Positions 35,001 to 47,000 of a stretch of DNA of 64,000 bases are shown piece by piece (position 1 is the first letter of the stretch; every line of letters starts with the position of its first letter). The stretch is from contig CACVBU010000185.1 in the NCBI GenBank assembly GCA_902728285.1, positions 414,212 through 478,211 on the forward strand, in the 5' to 3' direction. The position numbers were made by a program, and so were the translations under genes. The notes beneath the pieces were generated by a model. It had not been told where the DNA came from. It saw only the letters and a program-made list of their open reading frames with translations, and searched no databases. Origin of the DNA: Clytia hemisphaerica (Eukaryota > Cnidaria > Hydrozoa > Leptothecata > Clytiidae).

Positions 35001-38000
35001 GTGACTTTATAACAACAGATTTCGATTATGCGGCCAAACATCAGCAAGTCATTATCAATTGCTTACAAGACCATGACGACAGTCTCAAACGAAAGGTTTA
35101 ACTTGATTTTAATGCATTTGCTTGTTTTTGATAGGTGAATAAAAAATTATTTCCGGCGAATTTTAGATTCTAGACTGGCGAGTTCTTAACAAGCCTAGTG
35201 TATTTAGTATCGAACTTGAGGCTGCGAACCGAATTTTTAGACCGGTGACAATACACCTTTTTACGATTAGCTGCTTCGTATAAAAAGTCACCAAAATTTC
35301 AAGTATACAACCCATCTCATTGGCTAAAAGCAAAAACATAAACAAAACAATGTGCTTTCAGTGCTCTTACTCTTACTTACATTTTTTTGTTTATGTTTTT
35401 GCTTTTAGCCAATAAGATGGTTTGTTTACTCGAACTTTTGGTGACTTTTGGTGACTTTTGGTGACTTTTCATACGAAACGGCTAACCGGAAAAACGTGTA
35501 TTGTTATTTTTTTCTAGCCTTGGACCGGCAAAATTCGTCGCTTACCGGGCTTAAATAAGCCCCCTGTCAGTCATAATCTTGTAAATAGCACTATCCAAGA
35601 AGAATAAACGCTTTTTTCATAGCAACACACTTCATAAGACTATTCATAACGAAATTGGCTAAAAAATTAATAGTATGCCAAGAATATGACCATCATGGAA
35701 CTAACCCTAAGAATGCCGTTTTAGAGCATTTTCAATTATAAATTGCCAATATTCTTCAGAAAGGCTCAACATTTTCACAAAAATGTCATTTTATGATTTA
35801 GACGTATGTATTACATGTTAAATCTAGGTTGAATTTTGGGTCCTGAGCTAGAAATGCTGTACTCTTAGGTTCCAAATAAATGCCCCCCCCCCCCCGCTTG
35901 TTAAATTTTCGAAAATTTTCCAACCCCCCCTCCCATGGACCTTATTAGGACCCCCCCCCCCCCCGTTATTAATTTTTAAGAATATTTTCAGCTGCCAAAG
36001 AGAAGGCCCGCTATTTTGCTCTAAATAGCCTGAATTTAGCCTATATTTACCTTATTTTGGGTTTTCAGAAGTACAGTTTCCAACCCCCCGGCAATTAGGT
36101 CCCCCCTGTATTAAAATCGAAAATTTTCCGACCCCCCCCCCCCCCTCGTTTGTTTGGAACCTAAGAGTAAGAATATCTCAGAACAATTTTCACTAAAAAG
36201 TTTAAGAGTATCCATGATGAAATGAAAAACATTCTTATAAAAAAGCATTTACTCTATATTAAATGATAAAGATCTTTGAACCCTTCTTCTTAGACTTTGG
36301 AGCTTTTGTATCGAATGGCAAATGTGTCAAATGTTGTAACTATTTGCGAAGAGATGATCAAATATCTACGTTCGACCATGGATGATTATATAAGATCAAC
36401 CCTGGTCACACAAATTACAACTTTGGCTGACAAGTGAGTAAGCCCCATCCCCCGAAATTTGTACCAGCGTGAGAAAGAATATGGAGGTTTTTGGAAACCT
36501 TACATACATACACGTTTTTTTTATAAGAACATTCAAAATTTTTGAAGCCTTGGGATATTCTTAACTTTTTTGAGTTTTAAGCCTAAAAATGTTCTTAACA
36601 TGTTCTTATTTTCACCATTTTTTGAGTATTTTTGTCCATTTTCCAAAGAAATTCAGTGTTTTAGAGTCTGTAAAGCCTTAAAACGTTCTTAGCTTGTTCT
36701 TAATATAATATTTCGGCCATCGAAGCCTTATGTTCTTATATAGTTTGTTCTAATAAAAAAGCGTGTATCCTTATATTCTTAAACTTTCCTTAATTTTCTT
36801 CCGATCTTATTGCTAATTTTCAAAAATCGTGAATTACATGTGCATGTATTTATACAGTAGAGTCTCCATAAATCGAACAAGCACTCAAAATTTATCGATT
36901 TACGGAAATTTCGAAATATTGAGACTGGGTCTATATAGCATTGTTGACTGAAGGGATCAGTAAGCTTGTACGAATTAAGGGGATATTCGAGTTTATTGGT
37001 TTCTTTACGGGTATCAATTCAAAAAGAACTTTGATCAAAGATATAGCTTGGTCCAGGGATATATAAAGGTCAGTGGATCGAACCCACGACCTTGCGCACC
37101 GTAGTCCACTGCTCTTCCTTTACACCACGCCTTGCTAAAATTTTCTTTTAGATTTGCACCTGACAACGAATGGTTCATAATGACGATGAACGAAGTATTT
37201 GAACTTGGTGGTCATTTAGTACAAGAAGATGTTGCTCACAATATCATGAGATTAATAGGCGAAGGTAAGAAACAATATGGTCAATATTAGTAACTACAGT
37301 TGACTCTCTCTAATTCGATCTTTAAGGGACCAGGAATTTTCTTCGAATTAGAGCAAAATTCGAATTACAGAGAGTATTTTATACTACTTTCTAGCAGAGG
37401 GGATAAATATTCGAGTTCAAATTACAGTTAAATGTAACAACAGTCAATTTTCATAGCTAAAGAGTTGACACCACTAACAAGGGGTTCTCTCGGCTACGCA
37501 CATCTCCTCTGATATGTTTTGAAATTTATAATATGCACCATTACAATCTCTTCTGTCATTACATCACGGACCCAACAGCTGATTGGTTGTAAGTGACGTA
37601 ATATCAGTCAGTACTTCACTTTCAACCAATCAGCTGTTGGATTCCGCGGAAAACATTGCAATGGTGCATGTCATGAATCCTCATTGTGTATAAAATTTTC
37701 GACCGAAAGCTATCCCAAATTTGGGGGTAACCTTTCTCGATTTTATTTCTTAAAAAGGTTTAAAAACAATGATTGTATCAACCTCATTGAAATGTTTAAT
37801 TCAAATTTAATGAAATTATAAGATTCTTCATATAAAACTTACTAATCAGGCTAATCAAGTTTCAAAAACTCAGAATTACAAAGAAGAGGGTAACTCTCGA
37901 ACGGGAATTTTGTACACGTTACGTATCCCTTATATCAAAACATATCAGAGAGGATTCGTGCAGCCCAGGGGTTTTCGGTTCATATCCCTGTTTTTTTCAG

Positions 38001-41000
38001 GATTTTAAGGTTTACTAAAGGGCTACTTAGACTACACAATATATTGACGAACAATATTCAACAATATGGTTTGCGGACCGTAATGTACGAAGTAAACAAC
38101 TGGTAATCAATTATTAAAAGGAATTTTTCTTTCAGTAAACATCCCCCTATACTGTAGGAATATTGCAAATGGAGCTTACAATATATTGCAGACACCTTTT
38201 CAATATATTGCCTACACTCCAGCAATATATCATCAATATATTGCCTGACAATATATATTGTGTAGTGTATGTAGCCCTTAAGATTCGCTAATTGAATTAA
38301 AGAGTGCTTGATATATATTGGAAGGCGTTGCATACTCACGATTTTCGAAGGGAAATTCAAGAAAACGCTTCGTTAGACAGATTGTATTAAGTAGATTAAT
38401 TTACAGTTCGCCCCCAGATAATTAATTAATAGCTCATAAATGTTATGTCATGGTCACCTAACTAAGTTTTTGATTTGATTATGTGATCTGACCTGCATCT
38501 TTAGCCAAAGCATTCAAAGCTGTGTTGCATTTTGACTAAAAACGAAAGCAAGAACGACTGGACTGATGTTTGATGTTTTTGATTTTTCTTTTTTCTTTTT
38601 GGACCTACCTCGGAGGTCCTATAACCCATGTCCGTCCGTTCGTCCGTCTGTCTGTTACCAGCTTTTCTCGAGATTGGCTCATTAGTTTTTTCTGATTTTT
38701 GGCACAAAGTTGCAAAATGGTAATGCCCAAAATGTGACGGAGTCCGATTTTCGAAAAATAAAATTTTCTGGCCGAAAATGCCGGAAATATGCCGGAAAAA
38801 CTGTTTTTTTGGCATTTTCTCGAGTTTTTTTTGATTTTTTGCTCAAAGATGCGTATTAACAATGCCCAAAACATGGCCGAGTCTGATTTTTGAGAAAAAT
38901 TTTGTTCCGGCCGAAAATGCTGGAAATATGCCGGAAATCGCCGTTTTTCTGGATTTTCATTGGATTTTTTTCTTATAATTGGTTGTTTTTTCATTCGAAA
39001 AACATTATTAATAGCAATGCCCACCATCAAGCATGTTTCAATTTTCAAAAAAATTGATTTTTGAAGCCGGAACTATTCAAAAATCGCCAGAACAACCTAT
39101 TTTCGCCGGTAAGACAGTATTTCTTGAATTTCTCGAGCTGTACTTTATATTTTTTTATGAAATTTTATACACTGATGCAAAATGACAATACCTAAAATGT
39201 GACGGAGCCCGATTTTCGAAAAACATTTTTTTCCGGCCGAAAATGCCGGAAAAACTGGTTTTTTGACATTTTCTCGAATTTTCATCCTTAGTTTTTTCTG
39301 ATTTTTTTGCAGAAAGATGCGTATTCGCAATACTCAAAACATGACCGAGTTTGTTTTTTTGAGAAAAATTCTTTTCCGGCTGAAAATGCCGGAAATATGC
39401 CGGTAATCGCCGTTTTTGCAGATTTTCATTTGATTTTTTCCTTATTTCTTTGTTTTTTTTTCACACAAAAACATTATTAATAACAATGCCCACCATCAAG
39501 CATGTTTCAATTTTCAAAAAAATTGATTTTTGAAGCCGGAACTATTCAAAAATTACCGGAACAACCTATTTTCGCCGGAAAGACAGTATTTCTTGAATTT
39601 CTCGAGCTGTACTTTTATATTTTTTATGAAATTTTACACACTGATGCAAAATGACAATACCTAAAATGTGACGGAGTCCGATTTTCGAAAAACATTTCTT
39701 TCCGGCCGAAAATGCCGGAAAAACTGGTTTTTTGACATTTTCTCGAATTTTCATTCTTAGTTTTTTTCTGATTTTTTTGCAGAAAGATGCGTATTCGCAA
39801 TACTCAAAACATGACTGTTTTTTTGAGAAAAATTCTTTGCCGGTAATCGCCGTTTTTGCAGATTTTCATTTGATTTTTTCCTTATTTCTTTGTTTTTTTT
39901 TCACACAAAAACATTATTAATAACAATGCCCACCATCAAGCATGATTCAGTTGTCAATAAAACCGATTTTGCAACCGGAACTTTCTATTTCTATTTTCCC
40001 TACTCCCCTTCCCTCTTCCCCATCAACAATCAATGATAAAATTTATGTTTTATGCATTTTCGAAAAACGCTATATCGTCTGACTGATTGTTTTCATTTTT
40101 CTCCTTATTGCTATCTAGCTTTCATCATCAGGTAGGTCCATTCAGCATGTTGCTTGTTTTTTTTTATGCGATTGTTTCGTTTAGCCCATCACCGCGCTCA
40201 AAAGCTCATTTAATTGATTCCAAATCTAAATGCAAAAGATTCGGATCAGGTTGACATTATAGGGCCCATGGGCGCCAAGCGTATCTTTCACTCTCGCTGA
40301 ATAGACTTGGCGCCCACGGGCCCTCTAATGTCAACCTGATCCAAAGATTGCCCTTTAGAATAAAAACGTGTTATGTGCGGAGTAATGAGAATCTGCTCGA
40401 AGATTAACTTGACACATACAGTGTGTTACTTGTTAAAACAAGTTTACTAAGAGGTATTTTTGTCTCAAAATTCAGGAAGGTCCACCAAAATTCGACGAGT
40501 TAAAGAATTCTGACCAATTCGTATAAAGTTGTGTTGTGTAAGCCCATTTTTCGTCTGAGAGTATAAACTTTACTTTGGCACCACTACCGGGTGTCCCAGA
40601 AAAAGTCCCCTTATTTGAAGTGAGTTTTCTCGCCTTCTTTGAATTGTTAAAGAATCAATCCATTTGCATTGAAAAGAGGAAGGATTAACTTAAATTATGA
40701 GGGGTCATTTTTTAAATTTGGTCAACTAAATATAAAGCTATGGCCTTAATGCTAAAACATTACTTTTCAAAAAGTTAAAAAAAAAGCGAAAAACGAAAAA
40801 CTACTGCAATGTAGACTGGGGTGTCCTTTCATATACTACTATTATGCAGTAATATAGGTTTATATGATAATGCGAATACTCTTGAATCCAACAGTACCAG
40901 ACAATTTCAAAAAATACAAGAAAAAACATAACCCGAAGGTACATTTTATAACTCATTAACGTTTTTAATTATCATTTTACTGCTGTACAGATTTTTAGAA

Positions 41001-44000
41001 TAAAAGTAGATTTTTGAAATGTATTTAGTTTATGGTTGAAAATGATGAGATAGAGTCATCGAAATATTCCGCATTATGAATACTTTCTTGTTGTTTTTTA
41101 TTTAAAAACTAAGAAGGATGCTGATCTTCGGGTTATGTTTTTTCTTGCGAATACTCTTATTACGGGATAGTGTTAATTTTTTTAATCCATCAGTTTCCTA
41201 CTTTCTACTACGTGTAATACAGTAACATATTTGTTATATGATAATGCGATAACTGTTACGGGATAGTGTTAATTTTTTTAATCCATCAGCTTTCCTACTT
41301 TCTACTACGTGTAATACAGTAACATATGTGTTATGTGATAATGCGATAACTGTTACGGGATAATGTTAATTTTTTTAATCCATCAGTTTTCCTACTTTCT
41401 ACTACGTGTAATACAGTAACAAATTTGTTATGTGATAATGCGATAACTGTTACGGGATAATGTTAATTTTTTTTTAATCCATCAGCTTTCCTACTTTCTA
41501 CTACGTGTAATACAGTAACATATTTGTTATATGATAATGCGATAACTGTTACGGGATAATGTTACTTCGGTTATAATGTCCATTAGTTTGCTGCTCTTCC
41601 GTAAATTTTGCTGTCTAGTATGCCAGACTAACTGTATTAAAGGTTTTAGTTTTACCGTGTTCCTGTTTCATATCGGACACATGTTTTATATCAGGCCCGT
41701 GTCTCCTATTGTTATATTGTGTTCGATGCCGTTCTGAAAAAACAAAAAGATGTTTTTCTTTCCTCTTTTTTAACCAATATTGCTCCACAACCGTGTCCAT
41801 TCAATGTGAAAAATCTTGGTAATTTAAAATTGATGATTAAGCAAAGGATATCAACTTAGTTTTAAGAAAACCTTTAAAAACATGTTTTTTTATAACTGGC
41901 TTTCTCGTTGGCTTTCTTGTTCGTTGAAGATGGGGTGTATTCTGCGTTGTCGAAAATCAAACAACCGTTTGATCCAAGTTCGGAATTCCTTGATAAATTT
42001 GTAATATAGAAACACATTGATAGCGTTGTTGATATATAATAAGTTGTTTGAAATGAGAAATAGAATTTTAACGGCCAAACTGTTTATTGTTAATCTATTA
42101 CGAGCTGATTTCTTCTCATTACCTATTAGTAGTGTAGCGTAGACTATGGAGATGAAAATTTTCGGAACAGTCACACAGATTAACATAAAGATAGTTAACC
42201 ATCTTAGAGTTTGGACTGCACTTTCATTTCGCCTGCGTTGTTGGTTTTGTTGACGTGTGAGATTCGCATTTTCTGTTGCCTGGCGTTGTAAGCATCTCTT
42301 TATTTTGTAGTAAAACCATATGTTACCAATGATAGGAGCGATCACCAGACCAATCACAACAATTACATATGATATTGAATTCACAATCAATTCTACATTT
42401 CTGTCTTTAATAAATAAATCTGTTGGTAGAACCGCAAAGACGGCCATAGCGTAAAAAGCTGCAATCATCAGATTGATCTTTTTATTAGTGTTATCATCTT
42501 GTTGTAAAGGTCTGGTGATTTTCGAATATCGATCATAAGCCATCACTAGTAATATCCCACCGGAAGCTGACATGCTCAAAAATGTAATAAAATAGACAAC
42601 ATTAAAAAGCCATTTTAAGCTATCAGGCATTTGTTCGTTGAAGACATTGAAATTGCAATATTGATATACGTCCCATATTTCACCAAAAAGACATGCGAGA
42701 AGATCCGCAACTGCTAATTGTACAATACATAAGTGGTGAGAAGAGATATCTCTAAAGCCTTCTTTAGTGAAGAATTTCAGAATCAGCAAATTCCCAGGAA
42801 CGCCACAAAAGGCGTTAAGTGTTGAACATACCATGTTGACTGTTACTCTATCCGTAATATCCGCCATTATTGGAATTATCGAAGAAGTTTGTTTACAAAT
42901 TGCGAGAGAAATGAATTACATACCAGATCGAATTTCTGCGCCATACAAGTTTTAAAGACCACAGACTGAGCTTTTAGTCTGTATATCATCACTACGCACC
43001 AGGCTATTCTTAGTTCTTATAGTTCATAACTATCTTGCTAATATTGGTTGAGATATCCATTAGAAATATGATGTGGTTTTGTCTGACTGCGTTTATGGTA
43101 TACACGAAAAAAGTTGTTTTTCCTTGACAAGATATCTTGGTAATGATTGATTGACACCACTAAACTTTATTATTATACCTTAAAAAAAGCCTCAATAACA
43201 GATATCTAATATAGAGTGCTAGAATGAGCTATTCGTTTTCCTTTTAGAGTAAGTGCCTTGAAGGAAAACAATACTTTATCTTAAACTGTGGGTAGTTTTT
43301 GTCGTGAATTTCTCCCCACTCAGTGATTTCATAGATTTTTGCTAAACTTACGAAATTTTCATCGAAAAGTGAAAAGACGTGTGTTTTAACAGTTTTGGTC
43401 TAGTCAAAAAAACTGTTACAATTTAGGTTCGTAATGTGTTTTTTTTTTCTTTAACCGTTTAAGTGCCGGCCCCGTTTTCATTTTCCCTTTTTTTTAAAGA
43501 TACATATCTTTAACAACTTCAATCTTTAAACCGTAAGGAGTAAAAAGCTCACTGGATAGCTTAAAATCTGCCTTTTCTGGGAAGGGTTGGGTGAGAAACG
43601 GCCGAGGGGAGATGTTAGCTTAGGGGTTTTAAGTTAGTCAGATTTTGTTTTGACAGAATGTGTGTCTCAGTACGCAGCGGTGAAACGCCCATTCAATTCG
43701 GTAGAAGATAGAAGATAATAAAAAAATGTGTTGTTTATCAAAATATTATGGTCAAACCCCGTTACGATCCGGAAAAAGTCATGCTACAGTGTATGGCCCC
43801 TAAAATTTAGGTTGAATCTAAAATCTTTTTAGAGATCACACCTATTAAAAATAATTAATTAACTTTTTGTAGTGTTCAAAACAGTACAGTACTTCTATTT
43901 TCTTTCCCAAAATTTGTTTTTAAAAACTCTTATTGCAACAATATTTTTTAATCGCTCAAAGTTAGATCACCTTTTTTCAATGGCCCCTAAAATGTAGGTT

Positions 44001-47000
44001 TGAATTTTTGGCGATCTTTCAAAAACTACTAATGGTATCGAGTTGATTTTTACCATTGTTTCAAAGCGTGATTTGGAGGATTATGAGCTTTAAATTGTTT
44101 ACTTATATTTTCACAGTATGTTCATGGTTGTTAAAATGCAGGTTTGTGGCCCCTAAAATGTACGTTTCGTTAAATCCGCATTATGTATTACAGTGAAGTA
44201 AACAACAGAAAAACCTGTTTACATATTCTCGTTATCCGATGAATTTACTGGCTGACTGGCATGAAATTTATCGTTTTACGTTGACAAATTTGAGAGTTTT
44301 TTAAACGCAAAGCCAAGATGGAAAATTTCGAAAATGCAGAAATAGAAATTTTTTAGCGGCTGACGTCATTTGGAAACAATTCTTGTCGGATTTAGTGAAT
44401 CCTGCTGAATCCTGTCAAAATGTTGTAATTAAAACTTTACTTCTTAGAAAGATATCAGACTTTGAAAGAATTTTTCACCTATTTTCTTTATCTTGTAAAA
44501 TATGAAGTACTCAAAACAGCTTAGGTAAAAATGTTCGTTTAAAGTGTAACTGCAGGCTACAATACTTTGCTAAGCACCAACCTACATTTTAGGGGCCACA
44601 GCATTTTAGGGGCCATACACTGTACATGAAATTTGTTCAATTCCTTACTTTTTAGATCGAAACTTAAACGTAAAAGACCATTTTAATTTTCTAATTTAAA
44701 AAACGCAGTATTTTGTTTTAATCAGGAAATTTTTGCGCTCCCAACTCAATTGGTTTTAGAAATCTTGATAGATTAATATAACCAATTATTATAAAGGTTG
44801 AAAATTTCTGACCAATGACTTTTCGAAATTGGCAATAACGTGTCAAAAGACAAAAGAATATCAGGCCCGGCGGAACAACCGTAAAAGTGCGGAGGCTGAA
44901 GGCTCAAAATGAGATGCAATTCGCTAGAAATTTGAGAAAAAAAATCTCATTTGCTCAAAAGTGGGGATGCTGAAGTCTCCCCAGTCTCCACGTTTCCGCC
45001 GAGCCTGAATATTACAGACTGAAATTTTGGATAAAGATGCCTCATCTAGAGTGTTATAAATATGTAAGATGTCTGTGGCCCAACAAAAATAATGGTGTTA
45101 ATGGTTTTTTTTCGATCCAAATCATCGGAAATTAAATATTCCTTTTATAAATGAATTTTATAACTTACTATAAAATTAAGTCAGTAATAAGTTTTCATTT
45201 TAAAGACAAAACTTTTTTTTTATAATAGAGAAACTTATGAAATAATCGAAAATCCCTAATCCAAAATAAACTTAAGTGAAAAATATTGATTTATAAATGG
45301 TCTTGTTAAAAATAGGCGTGTGAAAATCAAGAATCACCAAAACATGAAATCTTGGGATTGCTTTGCGATCATATTTGAGAGTTTTCTTTTTCTTTGTCAG
45401 GAACCCTTCTTATGTTCAAAATAGGGCAAAACCTCGAAAATGAATCTTGCGAAATGCGCTTTTTCCAATTTTTTTTTTCGACTGCGAAAACACGCTTTTT
45501 TTTTATAAGAATACACTTTATAAGAATGTCCATGATGAAAATGGCAAAAAAATTAAGAATAATGCTAAGAATATCACCACCATGAAATTTTGCTACTCAA
45601 GCTAAGAATGCCTTTTTTATAGTATTTTCAATTATAAATTGTCAATTACCCCTGAGTAAGGCTCTCTCCTTTTACAAAAATGTACTAAATGTTAAATCTA
45701 GTCTGAATTAGGATCCTTACCTAAAAATGTTGTAAGAATATTTTAGGATGATTTTCCCATGATGAAATGGATTTACACCATTCTTATATAAAAAAGCGTG
45801 AATTAGTTCCAACTAAAATTAGTTCCCTATTCAACTAATAAGGTAGGAATTTTGTCTACTTGTATATTTTTTATAGAATATCAGAAGGCTATATTTTTAC
45901 TTAAAAATAACGAAAACAAAATAACAATTTGATTCAAACTGAAGACAGTGGAGTTTCCACAACTGGAACATGCACGTGGAATAAAACTCTCGGGTGCCTA
46001 ATAAACGTACGTTTATTTTTTTCGTGTCAAATTTCCCGCATGTACGCACCTTATTAGGACTTGTACGTTTATTTATTTTAAGGAATTTTCTCGCCTGTAC
46101 GTTTATCCCCTCCTGTACGTTTATTTATTTTGACCCGATATCGCCCGATTCATATTGGAAAAAATTTGTTATTTTTTGTTCAAGTAAGACGTGTAGAAAG
46201 GCCGTTAATTACAATAGAACGTATTGTGGGAGATTTCGAATGTTATACGAGTAAATTCGAACGTTTTGCTATAAATTCGAGTGTTTGATTTGAAAAAATT
46301 GGAAAATTGGTAGATTTTTCCCTGTACGTTTATTTTAGCCTGTACGTTTATTTATTTTAGCTCTGATTTTTCGCCTGTACGTTTATTTCAGCCTGTACGT
46401 TTATTAATTCAAATGTTATCCTCCCCCTGTACGTTTATTTTGGTCTGTACGTTTATTAGGCACCCGAGAGTAGCCTGATCGAGTTATGGAAATACACGTT
46501 TGCTTTTTTTTTATAAGAACATTCAAAAATTTTTGAAGCCTTCAAATGTTTTTAACTTTTCGGGTTTCAAGCCTAAAAATGTTCTTAACATGTTCTTATT
46601 TTCAGCATTTTTTTAGTATTTTTGTCCATTTTCCTAAGAAAACAGGTGTTTTAGAGCCCACAAAAGCCTTAAAATGTTCTTAACTTGTTATTAATATTTT
46701 GGCAACCGAAGCCTTATGTTCTTATATAGTTTGTTCTTATAAAAAACGTATATCGAGATATAGAGTAAGGTTAACTGAAGAGACAAGAAAAATTGTTCGA
46801 GTTAAAGAGGGGTTTGATTTATAGAGGGTCGAATTAAAGAGACTCTACAGTATGATTTTGATACCCCGGGGAGGAGACAATGAAAGTAAAGGACCTACTG
46901 TAAGTGTGGCCCTTAGGGTCGAATCAGCAAAGGTGAGAAAATTGCACTCTAAGGGTGTAGAATTTGGAAAATCTGACCCTATTTTGCCTGAAAATGGTCA

